Source: Spirometra erinaceieuropaei
Lineage: Eukaryota; Platyhelminthes; Cestoda; Diphyllobothriidea; Diphyllobothriidae
Direction: 5' to 3'
Length of the DNA: 64,000 bases
NCBI GenBank assembly: GCA_902702965.1
Contig: CACRXP010000303.1
Location: forward strand, 341,656 to 405,655
Under the pieces are notes generated by a model. That model saw nothing but the letters and a program-made list of their open reading frames with translations, did not search any database and was not told the DNA's origin. Shown one piece after another: positions 23,080-36,149 of this stretch. The number at the start of each line of letters is the position of its first letter. Within the stretch, counting starts at the first letter, position 1. The position numbers and the translations under genes were made by a program.

Positions 23080-23265
23080 GTCTTGACTCTGTCTTGACAC
23101 CGGGTCCAGGCGGGGGAGGAGGAGAGAGTGTAGGTAGATGCTACGCAAGTCTACCGGCACTATAAACCCCTGCGTAAGTCACCGTCCCTGCTCCCATTGC
23201 TGCTGCAACTGTGGGGCACACGGTGGACATCATCGAAACCGATGGTCGAACTGTCAAGGCACAAC
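23080..23265 (+). repeat. Dispersed repeat F, short copy
   Basis: From TGTCTTGACACCGG to GTCGAACTGTCA, about 95% identical by eye to 59117-59288, including GCTACGCAAGTCTACCGGCA. Similarity stops abruptly at GTCA in both copies. Confidence 0.8.
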
Positions 23266-23879
23266 GGAACGAGTGAGTTCAGCAAGCACGATCGGTGAGC
23301 GCCTACCTCCACCAGTGAACTCACTAATGATGTTAATGGCAACGTTAGTGGTGGTGTGTTGTAAAATGAGAGACGAGGTGGTTGTAAATTGAAACTATCA
23401 CAAGGACTTAGGAACCATGATTTGGAAGCTCTCTAACTAAGGTTGATAATAGGTCCATGCCATAAGTGAGGATCAGAGTTCAGTGGCTCCATCCGAATGC
23501 GACCACTATGACACCCATGAACATGTAAGATTCAAGACCCCGCTCACATGAACAAATTCTATCGAAGAAGTAGCGTGACTGAATTGATGTTCACGCTCTA
23601 ACTGCCTCGTCTCGCTAATTGCTGACACCTATCGGCATTCCATTCTGGCCCCCGTGATTTCGAACCTTCACCCCCAATTGCTGATCTTCGAGGATCTTTA
23701 TGTCAACTCCTCATTTCGACACCAAATGATCTGTTGATGATCACGGCGGGAATCCTTTGCCTTCGCCATTTGCTAGTAGTTTGGTCGGTCAGCAAAGAGA
23801 TCTCAGGGTCGCATTCTCCCCTCTACACTTTGATGTCTGCCCTAGCGGTTAATGGCCCATCCCCGTCTGAAGTCTAAGC
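23266..23879. other. Intergenic, nothing recognised
   Basis: No supported gene or repeat. A short GTTAATGGC repeat region lies near 23330. Confidence 0.4.
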
Positions 23880-24275
23880 GGACTATGCCCGATCACGACC
23901 TGGTTGCCTTATCTTGCATCTTCGAGGGGCGGATTACGCCATCCGCTTTAGAAGGCTCTGCCTTGATGATTTGCGTATTGAATCCCTTATACAATACCAT
24001 ATGCAGGCCAGTCCTGTTCGACCCGCATATTTTCCCTTTCATGAGCGGTGGTTTTTTCTTCTTAAAAGTTAACCAATTCATACTCATCTAGGTTTGTCAT
24101 AAGGGGTTTTCACTGCTCGCTGATCGTTTTTATATGTGACTGCTTATTCTACAACTGTGAATTGAATACTGTACAGAATATGTCTACTTGTTCTAAAATT
24201 TACTTGAAAATTTATTTTCACTTGCTATGACGAGACCCAAAAGGGTCTTGAATAAAATTATTTATTTATTTTGAT
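23880..24275 (+). mobile_element. LINE family A, 3' UTR fragment
   Basis: It matches 45140-45612: the ATATGCAGGCCAGTCCTGT block, T-rich middle, and the terminal GACCC..GGGTCTT hairpin with AATAAAA, then (TTTA)n. Only the 3' UTR is present. Confidence 0.75.
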
Positions 24276-26779
24276 TTGGATAGGGATCAAGTTGTATGTG
24301 GCACTATTGGACGGGATGTTTATATTTGTCAGTCACTGCTTCCAACCCTCGCCTCAGGCCGCGTTAACCTACGGGCTGTGGATGGAGAGGCTGGGGTTGG
24401 TGCAACGAATGTCTGCTTCACAGAGAAGTTGAAAGTATGGCAGCGATTCGGTGTCCCCCTTGTTCGACTGCAATGCGCCACGGCTGCGCGTACTAACTTT
24501 CGCCGCCTCGCACGCCTCGGACCATTTGGCTTGTTACTTGTGTTATCTGTCATCATGCGCCCTAGACTCTTCCCCCCACAAAAAAATAAATCAAGGTTAT
24601 GACCAGCAAGCAGCTAGACATGCACTCATGCTGGCGCGGACACACACTCCCGCGTATGCAACACACCGCGACTGGCGTTCTCCCGAACGGACGCGTGCTT
24701 TGACGGAAGCAAACAGTCAACTCACGGCAACTTGCCCTGTGCACAGAATAAGCCTGCTCTCACAGTTAACTGACTTCTGACCTTGGATGTAACGAATTAC
24801 TGCGTGTAGTTACAGTTGATCTTACATCCTCGACCGGCACAAAGTAGACGCCTTGTGGATAGATCACGCTGTCTTGTACTCTTCCATTGTGCACGCCCCC
24901 ACATACGTTTTCTCTTAAGCGTACTACTACCATCGTTGGCAATAAGGTAGCTGTTTTAGGCTATCAACATCGCTAAGCTTTCCCTTCCACTGTTAACTCG
25001 TTTTTGGCCTTGATATTAGGTACCTTCATCTGACTGTCTATTGTTCTATGGTTGAGAACATAGATTTACCCTCATTTGTCGACTCTCTTTGCCGTTTTTC
25101 TCATGATTTTCTGTTTCTTTCGCAAAACTACTTTTTTTTCTTTCCCCGACGTTCTCTTTATTTTTTGGATCTTCCATCTCGCTCACTCGCAATTTGACAT
25201 TGTCTTATTGACCGTTCGCTTGGAGACATTTAGCTGAAAGCAGTATTTGAATTTCGCGGATAGTGTCATAGCACAGAAACTTCAACCATCGCAGTCTGCA
25301 TATCTTTTTAAGAGTTCATATGGATTCCAAAAAAACCACGCAAATATCGTGGTTCAGCATCTGCGGTAGGATCCTCGACAAAATAGAACTGATCCTGTAC
25401 TGCTTTCACGGTTGTCACGGAAGCCGTTGACACCTTGACCGAGATGGGCTACGTACAGTTCTGGCCAAATTCGAATTTCCCGAAAGGTTTGGCCTGATGG
25501 TCGGACACCTTCCCGATCGCACGACAGAACGCATTATTAGCAGTAAAGCAGCACTAGTGACCTTCGCCTCGATAAAATGGAGACAACAGGGTGGCATAAT
25601 GTTCTACGTCTTTTTCAGTTGCATGTTTGATTTTGTGCCAGCCGGTGTTTTCCGAAAAGGTAGATATAGTCTTGGCATTGATAATCGAACCAATGGGAGA
25701 GTCTTCAACATTCAGCGTCCTTCCGCTGTCACAAGCGCTTCTGAGTCAGGATACGTAGTCTGTTCATAACTGACGATTTATCAATAGATATCATGGCAGA
25801 GACCAAGAGCCTACGAGGTCTGGAATTTTCGCTATCCAATACTTATTTTAGAATTATCATCGATACACTGGTTAGGACATTCGTGCACAAGTCGGTGTCA
25901 TTCGCTATGCATAGACCCCAAAGAAAATTTTAATGGTTGCCGCCCGAGCGAAGTTATTTGCTTTGCCTACCGACCCCGTGCAAGCGCCGACCAGGTCTAT
26001 CAATCGATTCGGGGACATCCGAAGGTGTGCTTTAATATAGCTTCTTCGTGCTGTTTTCGTCTACTTTGGCCGCCAGCACTCGCGATGACGTCCTAATGGA
26101 AGTGATACCTTGCAAACACTCCTCAGTTATTTTTCAATCTGGCCGTTCCATCGATATTTTGACCTGCTTAGACAGGTCAAGGAAGCTTGATATACAAATC
26201 GATTACAGGACATGAATGCAATGGACAATTTATTACGATTGTGCAATCACTATCGTCCGAAGGCGACGTGAGCTAATGCTGTTCTATGTCTAATGGGAGT
26301 GCTCTTTTAATAAAAGTTCGGCAGCTCCTAGTTTTATGTTAAGGAAGATGTTAGATCAGTCCCAGACCGAGTGTTGTAGACAGCTAAGTGTGTGTTTGGT
26401 TTTGGAATTTCGGACTGTAAAGTTATCGCCGACTTTGATGCTCTAGAGATGATGCTTTCTAGGAGGGAGAATTGACTCATCACCGGAAGATGGCCGTTAT
26501 TGGCAACTATGTTTGTTTTCTGAGTATTGAACAGGTGATACCAGCTAATGCATGAAAGTCACCTAGTATATGTTGATGGTTTCTCCATTGTTGGCGAATG
26601 CGTAGTCGAAAAGGCCTAGAATGCACTTCAGGTCTGCTCATATTATGGAATTAATTTTCCGGTCTTTATCGATGATCAGGTTACTTTGCAGCCGTCGTCC
26701 ATCACTCTGAAACCCAGTATCCTTGTTAAGCACCTTCGATTACCGTCTCCTGACAGCTACACTAGAAGCCCTTCTCACT
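24276..26779. other. Intergenic, nothing recognised
   Basis: Open frames up to 109 codons occur on both strands and shadow each other. No protein family, RNA gene or repeat could be assigned. Confidence 0.45.
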
Positions 26780-27250
26780 CAGTGTCTTCTATTTCCAACT
26801 ATAGAGTGTGGAGGGCAACAGGCTAGTTGCTAGAATCTCGTCTTTACCAAAGATCCTGACGGTATGGCCGAGGTGTACTGCCTACCTCCGCTCGGTCAAA
26901 GTGACCATGCAGTACTTCTATGGGATTACGAACTAAATTCTGCACCCTATGCAATAACTGACTCTAGGCGGCGAGGGTATGGTTTGCCCCGGGGTCAACA
27001 ATGGATAACCTTAGGGCCCTGTTTAACGGGAATGGTGGTAATAGGGTTATACGAATGGGGCCTTCGGACGCATATGAAGGGAAATCGGGAAATGAATAAT
27101 GAGAAAAAGGGTAAACAGTAAGTAAGCGCACGAATTCGGAAAGCTTACCAAGAACGGTGGTCAGGGTAATTTAGGCAACTGAATAAACCTCTGCCAACTG
27201 GATAACGGAAGCTCAGGTTCTAGGGGAAATTGCAGTCACTAAAAGTCGGC
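26780..27250 (+). pseudogene. CR1-type LINE endonuclease fragment
   Basis: NLVFTKDPDG followed by LPPLGQSDHAVLLWDYEL is the C-terminal end of an APE-type LINE endonuclease (the SDH motif). The same segment occurs as LGKSDHATLRWDY at about 60764. A stop interrupts CLDLVFT (C*NLVFT). Coding signal decays after about 27130. Confidence 0.7.
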
Positions 27251-27591
27251 CGCCGGCGGTAACCAGAAGTGCAAATAACGCAGATTGAGAGCCATACCAG
27301 GAGACGCAATAACTGTCAAGAATTTACTAAAAATGCAAAAAAGGACAAGAAGAAAATATGAAAAAGTAAGCTAAGTGATAGTAAGAAAGATTAAACAGGA
27401 AACACAAGTGTAATACTGCTAAGAGACATGACTTGCAAATAGATATATAAGTATATATACACGTAAAACACGTAAAGGCAGTCTGTCCATGTAGATATAA
27501 ATACCAGTATCTGTAAGTGAAAGGTGGGTGCAATAGTTAAAAATAGCAGTAAACCCTAAACCAATTTCTTTTTTATAACGCGTACTCTGCC

Positions 27592-28072
27592 TTACGTGAC
27601 CCGCCTGAATAAACTTAGACTGTATCCTCTTAGTCCAGGGAGTTGCGGGACGATTTGATACAAACGTTCCATATCGTGCCTGGCTTGTACTGCGCCCTCC
27701 GGTGCGGCGACATTTTCTAACTTGTCACTACATAAAACCTGCGGGGAAATCCCTTTACATCTTGTGTTTCCCAATGAGGATTTGATGTGAGAAAGAATTC
27801 TTTTCCAACCATGTCGTGGAACCGTGGGCTGATTTGTCTGAGGCGATTGTAATGTCTCAGTCTGTGGAGACATTTAAATATCGGCTTGACAGTCATATGT
27901 TACAAAAGCAAGCGGACTATGTGACTTTGTAGCCACAAAACACCGGCGACCCATGTGAATCGATGTCTGCATTCTAGTGTTGTTGGAATTTCTTCATGTA
28001 GTTGCTAACTTTAGATTTTTATGTACAAATAGGGAGTTCAAAAGCGTAAGCCCATTTCCCTCAAATACACTA
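27592..28072 (+). pseudogene. LINE family B, RT C-terminal end and 3' UTR
   Basis: LPYVTRLNKLRLYPLS... to ETFKYRLDSHMLQKQADYVT aligns with the RT C-terminus at 42115-42450 (minus strand), with several stops and shifts. The 3' UTR ends with GGCGTAAGCC-like and ATTTCCCTCAAATACACT, as in the other B copies. It may be the 3' part of the same insertion as 26780-27250. Confidence 0.75.
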
Positions 28073-29689
28073 GACACAAGCACCCGACAGCGTCAATTGT
28101 GCGGTTGCAGACCCGCAGACCCTACCGGCTAACTGCGAATGTTACATTCTGACAGTCACACCCGCTCATGCGCCGCTTAAGCACATCATTTGATAATGAG
28201 CCATTTGGACTTACTCCCACTACAATCTCAGTCATTGTCTGTTAGCCACTGTTTGCGTTCTGACCTAGCCCTCAGTCACTGCTGCTCGGTGCGACGAAGT
28301 ATGGTTCTGTTTTCAATAAATTATTACGTTTGGTGTCTTTCATCTTATTCTGCGAACCAGGCTCTGCGTTGATGATTGTGGAGCTCGAAGCGCGCCACTC
28401 AGCAGGGAGAATATAACGTATCCCGTCCATGAATATTTTCGTGACTGCCCGCATTTGTCAGATTTTTAGTAGTTTCCAACTGGTTCAGTAGTCAGCTTCT
28501 GCGCGTGATAAATCGTCATGGAAGGCATTCTTCCGCATTACACAGTACTTGCTTCTAACAGTGTTCAAGCAAGCGGATAATCCTCTTTAATGCCAACTGT
28601 GGTATTTTACGTTTAGGCCACCTTATGCCTGAATCGTTACGGCTATCTAAATTTCATCAATATTTTAACGACTCCGTTTAATTCTGTGGATTTATAATCA
28701 TAGAGGTAGTCACGAAGACGGACTAGAAGCCAACTTACTGCCCTGAAAATTCTATGTCAGAAAACACAGAGTCCCGGGAGCAGTTTTTGACCTGCGTGTG
28801 CAAACAGACGACTAAGGAAGATTTGGTCTAAAATTGTTTCACCAGTAATGAGAAGCGGATCTTAAGACCATCTCACAATAATACTTACTGTTTAATTTTC
28901 CTGTACGGGTGGCTAATTCTGGCATGCTCGAAGCCTCACGAGCCTTTCTCCATCCTTATACAAGTCGGAAAAACTACGTACACTTAAGCAAACTGCAGGG
29001 CTAAGTCAATTATATGCATGTGCACCCGCAAAGTCGGTGTTCGTTAATCTTCTGCTAAACACTTACTACCTTGCTTCTATAGAATCTTCCCTCAATGGCG
29101 AAAGATGAAGGTTAGGAGTAAGTTTAACGTAGAGCGACCTGTCAATGGCCTACCCGTTAATTGAGAGTGGGCAATAGTGAGCTGACAAGACTGGCTCGGC
29201 GAGGCGTTTTATCAACTGCGATTTCTCTTCTTGCAAGGTAAGGGGAAACTTCCAATGTGCATGAGTGTATTAATTCAAAACGGAAGGATTCGTAAACTCA
29301 CATGTAGTGTGAACGGTTACAGACTGAGCCTTACGCTGGAGGTTTATTGAGCCATCTCGTCGGTTGAGAATATTCCACATCAAACAGCTCCCAATGCTGT
29401 GCCTCGCTCGGCAACCCGAGACAAACCAATAAGAAATGAATAAATGTGGAAGGAAATACAGTCATGGAAGAATTGTGAAGACTATACGGACAAATACTAG
29501 GAGTAAGGGCTGAAATCCGAGGCAGATTTCAACTATTTTAAATGCGAAAAAGGAGGCAGAAGCCTGCTTCTTTTCTTCGAACCCATAAAAATTTTAAGTT
29601 AGTTAGCTGGCATCCATTTGAGTGTGAAATATTTGGATGTTCCGTAGCTTAGAGTCTTCCACTAAAATGTCTTTGGATTTTTCAATTTT
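28073..29689. other. Intergenic, nothing recognised
   Basis: AT-rich, with only short open frames and no supported feature. Confidence 0.4.
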
Positions 29690-30070
29690 TGAACGAATAT
29701 CCTCGTTTATAAATCCAAAGAATGGGCAGCAAAACTCGAAAATGGTGAGTACAAACATTCGATAGAGTCTTAATCAAATTTCAGGGACATAGAAATTGTA
29801 AGAAATAAAGCCACAGATCTGGACAGCTTTGGATGGCGTCGTGTGGCGAGAGATCAAGATTATTTGTGCAGCTGAAACCTAGGTCCTTGATGGTGGTACA
29901 TTTAGTCATTGGTGGGTCTCGGAAGACCACTGGTTGGAGCAGCCCATCAGATCCAAAACACATATGGCGACATTAGTGTAAAAAGTGCCAGAAATGAATG
30001 TAGACGGTTTCTTAGAAGACCGTAGTCGGTCTCCCATCTCATTTGCGTGGAATGAGCTACAAGGATAAAA
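29690..30070 (-). pseudogene. LINE family A, RT fragment
   Basis: On the minus strand, VFRDPPMTKCTTIKDLGFSC and NNLDLSPH match IIFQNNPLSECLTIKDLGLS..NKLALSPH of the family A RT (about 44190-44280). Frameshifts follow. It is a short internal fragment. Confidence 0.7.
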
Positions 30071-30639
30071 TGAAAAATTGACATAAGGAAACTTCAATCG
30101 ATCTCATTTTAGTTTCAATGTGAAGTCGTTATAGTTGGCACCACTTCGGATAGTTTTCTTCGAAAAGTAAGTCGATCCGTGCAAGAAGAGATAAGCACGG
30201 ATGCCCTTTACTCCATCGTCCCCCGTTTGTTCAGGAGTTAATATAGTCAACTCCGGAAAACAATGATGACCGGACTACTGGGCACTACTCGATAACAAAA
30301 GTGGTTGCATGCATTGAAATGCGATGGTGTCCGAAGCCTATGATTCATATCTGTATTTGTTACAGACGTGATCGCCTGCCTAAACTATAGACTGCCCTTC
30401 ATCTGGGTGAATACTACTTGTGTTGTCACTCTTTCAATGTCAAAATCATCTCTCACCTTAACTTAGCGTCACTTTTCAGTCAGTGACCGCCCGAATGTTA
30501 AAAACGGCGTAGAGCATGGGAGTGGATGCAAGTGCGACAATTCTCTCCATAAAAGATACATTTTTCTAGTTATATTTGGTTCGAATGCTACTCAGTTCTT
30601 CGTTTCTTTGGTTTCCTGGTAACTGAGATAAGAAGACTT
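30071..30639. other. Intergenic, nothing recognised
   Basis: No supported feature between two family A fragments of opposite strand. Confidence 0.35.
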
Positions 30640-31552
30640 TTCTTCTCAGTTTCGGTACTCTATAAACATTTTGTTTTCCCCGGAAAGTATAAACGCACTT
30701 TTAACAGTCTCATTCCCGAACACTCAGCTTCTTGAATTCGAGAAGGGTTCTCCTGGGATTTAGTGGTAGATCAAGTGGAAACCCTCAATTATATTTTTAG
30801 TAACTCTGTTTTGAATTGGTTTCTAAATCTACTGCTATCATTCTTCCCCCTAGCGGAGATTTTCGCGGTTCTTGATGTCATCTCCTTCATTTTGACCTCA
30901 AGCGGTCTTTCGACGCTTACGGCGGAGCCCTCGGTATTCGCTGTCTACTATTAGTTTAGTCGTAACTCCCTTCCCCACTCCTCGCCTGGGCTCGGAGCAG
31001 ACTGTTACTGATCGCGTCTGGGTTCCTCTCGTCTGGCGTCTTTGACGCGAATAGTCTCATCCAGCGTATGAATTATGCCCTGATGATGTCCGTTCTGAAT
31101 CCCGTGCACAATACCACATGCAGGCCAGTCCTGTCCGACCCGCATACGTACCCCTCAAGGCTGACATGTATTTCGGACCTGACGATGTCCGATTATAATC
31201 AGGGCTGACATTTATTTCTGCCCTGACGATGTCAGATTATAATCCGTCATATACGGCCACATGCAGGACAATCCTGCCCGCATTTTTGTGCAATGATTAG
31301 CGAGGCTTTTTTCTTCTGTAACATAAATCCAATCATTTTTAAATTTTTTAGTGTTTTTTTTTCACCGCCCGATCATCATTTTTCTTAACGGACTACAAAT
31401 TCGGAAAATATGCATTGCATTTTGTGCAGATTCTGCCTACCTACCAAATGGCTTCAGATAATCCAATCTCTGCGTGATTTATTGTCCTCTTTTGAGCCCT
31501 ATCTCAAATCTTCTCTTAGATGGGAACCGCAACACTCACGGAAATAAATAAG
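30640..31552 (+). mobile_element. LINE family A, 3' end
   Basis: It begins in the last RT codons (SLIPEHSASoLL-like segment at about 30700, LEFEKGSPGI-like) and follows 44805-45612 through the whole 3' UTR. A block of about 45 bp around CCTGACGATGTC(C/A)GATTATAATC is tandemly duplicated at about 31160-31250. Confidence 0.75.
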
Positions 31553-31807
31553 TCAGCTTATATATCCAAATTATATAATCCTTTCCTTGCATTCTCTATG
31601 TACTTAACCGTGCTAAGCATGTGCTCCAAGCACTGTAAGCAATAAAAGTCGATAGAGTTAAATTACTCGGATATGGATGCTGTTTTAAACTCCTCGAGCT
31701 AGAGTATTTAGATGAGTTTGTTTTACTCTACCACCTTTGCGTCTGAGGCATTTTCAAAAGGGGTTATGAGTTAGTGTGCTGCACGTTTTCCCTGAACTTT
31801 CCTTTAG

Positions 31808-32932
31808 GTTCCTTCAAATTGCGTGAGAAATATATAAAAGAAGACGTTATTGGTAACGGTACCTATGGAACTGTTTATCGTGTAAGAGAAAAATTGACTG
31901 GAAGCACTTTCGCCCTTAAACGTTTTATAATCGACAAGTATATATCCGCATTACTATTAAATTTCAGTTTTGATGATGGTATCCCAGCCTCAACAATTCG
32001 TGAAATAGGTCTTTTGATGGAATTAAACGCTTTTAACCATCCGAATATTGTTGGGTATGTCAAAACTTCGTTTTGTATTGTTATAGTATCCATGAGGTTA
32101 TCCACAAGAACCGCGGTATTTCGATAGTTTTTGAGTTCGTGGAGTGGGACTTGAAAAAGTATATGGATTTCTGCCGCAAAGATACGCAAGGTTCTAAGTC
32201 AGTGAAGAGTCGGGGGCTGCCGCTGTCCCTTGTCAAGGTTCGAAATATTTAACTATATTCCAGTCTTTCACCCGACAAATTCTTGATGGTTTGCACTTCT
32301 GCCACCAATATCAAATTATACACCGCGATATAAAACCATCAAATCTCCTACTTGCGAAGTCCGGTGTCATAAAGTTGGCCGATTTCGGTCTCTCGCGATC
32401 CATGTCCATCAGTCAAAGGACGTACTGCCATGAGATTGTTACATTGTGGTATCGGGCCCCTGAAGTTATGCTTGGCTCAAAATCTTACGGAGCTCCTGTC
32501 GATATTTGGAGCACTGGTTGTATAGCCTATGAAATGGTAAGTCAGTGCATCACTCTATGATCTTAAGGCGACTGGCAATGTGCTGTTTGCTGGTGACAGT
32601 GAAATCGACCAACTCTTCCTGATCTTCCGTAAATTTGGTTTGCTATGAAATTGACTAATACCGAATTGGAAAAAGGTACCCCAAATGAAGAAACTTGGCC
32701 TGGTGTTTCCACGTTTCCAGACTATTGTCCTGAATTTCCTCAGTTTATCCCCCGTAATTTTGGGAGCCGTCAAATAGGAAAAGAGTTCGGAGACTTTATA
32801 AACGTAAGTATAAAATATCCGTTTTGACGTATAAAATCCCGCTAGTGCAGTGAGCACATTCTTCAAAAATTACTTAGCTCCATTACATCGCTTCGAAAGC
32901 TTACCAAGAGTTGCACCTTCTGTGGGAATTAG
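31808..32932 (+). CDS. Divergent CDK1/2-like protein kinase (seven exons seen; first exon not found)
   Basis: Cyclin-dependent Ser/Thr kinase. Exons 31808-31937, 31968-32054, 32087-32237, 32264-32536, 32568-32637, 32676-32803 and 32846-32932 join with all phases matching, about 308 codons. Visible: Gly loop GNGTYGTVY (both inhibitory Thr and Tyr sites kept), catalytic Lys in FALKRF (31918), HRDIKPSN (32321), LADFGLSRS (DFG at 32381), VTLWYRAPE, GDSEIDQLF and GTPNEETWPGV, all in CDK1/2 order. The cyclin-contact helix reads PASTIRE (31984-32004) instead of PSTAIRE. The activation-loop Thr (160/161 in CDK2/CDK1) is Cys (TGC, 32426). The last exon keeps EHILQKLL and then diverges to TAG at 32930-32932, so the final kinase helices are missing. 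Exon 1 with the start Met is upstream. This is either a derived CDK or a decaying paralogue; it is not a retrocopy, because introns are kept. Confidence 0.82.
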
Positions 32933-35900
32933 GTAAATGACCTCCTGTAACCGCCTGACGCTAAAAATAATTCAGTTACGACATGAAAATTTTCAGATGT
33001 CCATTTTCGTGACTGGCGATCTATTTCTCTCAGCTGCTTTTCAGGTGCATTTCTAGACATTAGACTCCTAGGAGAGGTTGAGAAAATTTTTAAGAGTAGG
33101 TTGTGACAGGAAGGCGCTGGCATAACTTATATTTCTGATGCACATGAACCCTAGCCCGTCGAACCATTGCAAGTACTTGCCTCAGGAGAATTTGGCGGAA
33201 AAACGGGGTGGCGATAGGCAACCACAGTCAGACTGTTCTGGCAGTAAATCCTACGAATAAAAAGATAAAGCATTCTGGATTTAGATTTAAAGGGGATATA
33301 TAAGTCACTCCGGCCCTATCGCACCTCGGCCTTCGCGTTCGACAGAGGAATTGCGGCATTTTTTGCGACCGACCCGCTTTTAGAGCGCCATTCATAGCAA
33401 CGACTCCTTGTAAGTTGTCCTGTGGTCTCAGCCTTGATCTGTTACTTGTACAAATAATTTTTTTCAGCAAAATACTTGCTTGTCTGTTATTTACTGTGTT
33501 GCTGAAATTTGTCTATTTGGTATCGATCAAAGGAAATGTTGAAACTCAATCCCGACGCCAGAGCAGCCGCGCACGAACTCCGTCACGCCAAGTTCCTGAG
33601 GGGTGCAAAAATCACACCAATCGAGTAAGGTGAACCTATGCTCACCAAGATCCTTCTACTAACTCTTGTACAAAGCCAACCTTTTTCCATTCTGTCAAGT
33701 AACTGTGCTTAATCTAAAAATATCTGGACCGGCTTTTCTTTATCTCTGCTCTTCCTAACCTTCCTCTCTGCACTCAGCACTTTACATATTGCCCACATTG
33801 TGCTGCACGTCCGCCCTTTCTTTGCTACTTTTGAGTTTACATTAAGTCGTTATAATAGCGTTCTGAGCAAAAAGGGATGGCATACGCATAAGTTACTAAA
33901 TCATAAGCAACGAGATATTTCGGTGGTACGTTCGACAGCAAAACATAGTTGCTACAGTCTGTAAAGCTAATAAGTAATTCCCGAGTAAGACGTGACCAAA
34001 ACGGATTGTCGAAAAAAAACTGGATGTTCCCAAAAGTACTACCGGACATATCAAAAACTGCCCCAAAAGGGTTTGGATGGATTTTAGCAACTTCTGGACC
34101 TAAAAGTCACCCTCCAAATTTGTTCAGAGAATAGGGCTTGACTCTTTTATTTAAAAACAAAGTACAAAACATGGGGGATCTTTAAAGATGGACTGGGTAA
34201 ATCTTGGATTGTTGACTTGTTGGGGCATAGAGTACAGTGTAGGAATGATTGTACGAAAGATTTTTAGGGACGCGAAACGCAAAAGAAGTCCAGGAAACAG
34301 TAGAGATTTTCAAAGAGCCGAATTTAGTCCTGAGAAAAGGCTTTAAGTCAGAATTGTCCGCTTTAATCAAACTCCATCTTCTGAATTTCGGTCACAATAT
34401 CTGAAAAATGGGATTTGTCAGATAAATCATTCTGCCTCAAATGAAACCATCATAATTTGGGTATCAGATCCAATCAAAACAAACTGCCTAGATGGGGGTC
34501 ACCGCAGGGCCGGTCTATAAAGCAATGGGGACATAATTCCAAATACCCAGGAAACACAAAAAAGCTGTCAATATAAACATTGCCCGGTAGCGGGTAGCTG
34601 TCTGTCTTGAAACAACCAGCCTACACGTCCACAAGAGCTTACGCACAAGGTTTAGAATAATGTCTAGTGGAGGATTATGATGGCATTCATGACCTAAAAT
34701 AATAATACATGACGCTGGACTGCGGGTAGAGGTGTACGATAAGCAATTGAAATAAGGGCATTCACGGCCTGGGCCCTTAAACTCTGATTTAAGCGATAAG
34801 GTTTTGGAATGAAGCTGGCTACTGTGGTGCCTACCGAAACATTACGAAGATCGCTTTCCATTAAAGCGTAATATTTACCTTTTTGCGACTGGAACAAATG
34901 GCACTTCGTCTTGGCCAAGTGTCCGCTAGTTATTAACTTAACACGTCTTAAAAGCAATATGAGTCAAGAAACGGACCGAAAAACGGCGATAAGTTGTCAG
35001 TCGCTTCCAAACACAACTTAGCCTCCGAAATTTAATGCATTTGCAATGCGGATAGTTACATGGTACAAACCACAGAAACAAATGACTGAAGGAGTACTTT
35101 GTCTACTAAAAAGGTAGCATTTATGAAATAAAATCGGACTAATCTATATCCTTTTGCAAAATAAACAGTGCTATGAAGAGGCTAGTTTTTTCTGCTACTT
35201 CCAGAGAAACGGAACGTTTTCAACAGCAGCTATTGATTGGAAAGACAACAGCATGCCATGACTGCAAGGACGTTACGTCGGTAGTAAGCAGGTCTTTGAG
35301 TATGGGACATGCGGCGAAAGTCGTCATATAAAAGATCGTGACAAGTCTGAATTTATGAACAGCGTCAGACTAATTACGATTGTAAGTAAGCGCAAGGAGA
35401 CTCACCAGTACTCGAAACACGGATGTAAGGTCGGAATGACGGCCAGCTGAGTAATTCGGATGTGGTGGGACGATCTTGTGCCAGTGGCCTGAGCATTGAC
35501 TAAAAAATACATGAAACAAAGAAAAAAATTGCAATTGACGCGGCAATCGTCGGGTAACGTTCTCTGTCCAACGTTGAGAGGCATGGACATGGCCACCACA
35601 AAAGTGTCCCTGAAGATACTTTAAACCCGTCCTCATTGTGGCCAACGTTTTTTTAATCGCCACAACTAATCATAAAGTAAACGAGCAGACTTGCTGGCTG
35701 GCCTACGATTGCGGCATTTTTGGCTCCAGTTCGCAGTGTAGTTAGTGAGGCATACGAAGTAGCCATCGTAAAACCTGGATCCACGCATGGTGCCCTCTTC
35801 TGTCACTTACACGATCTGGCCGTGCATCCAAAATTCGCTGTCGGACCTGCCATACTAGCTACGCCCATCTCAATAACCGTAATGCATAGACAGGGTTTTC

Positions 35901-36149
35901 TGTCAAACAACATGGCAGGCCTATTCGGACAGATGTAATAAAATCACAACGCTCAGACAACCAGGCGATGATCTGCGTCGGCATTCACAGTGTCTGACTC
36001 CCCTCCCCGCGCTGCCGTTGCACATCCCCACATACCACACAGGTCTATACAATCATGGGTACAAACAAGAGAGCACTTACTAAAACATCATCCATCACTC
36101 ACACAACAATCCGGTGATCAGATTTGCCAACATCAGCGATCAATAGGTG
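32933..36149. other. Intergenic, AT-rich, nothing recognised
   Basis: Many short open frames on both strands, none with recognisable similarity. I found no exon that would restore the missing CDK C-terminal helices in the first kilobase, although a divergent one cannot be excluded. Confidence 0.45.

Noticed and set aside
24276..24780. Overlapping open frames of 75-109 codons
   Set aside because: They shadow each other on both strands and show no protein-like motif.
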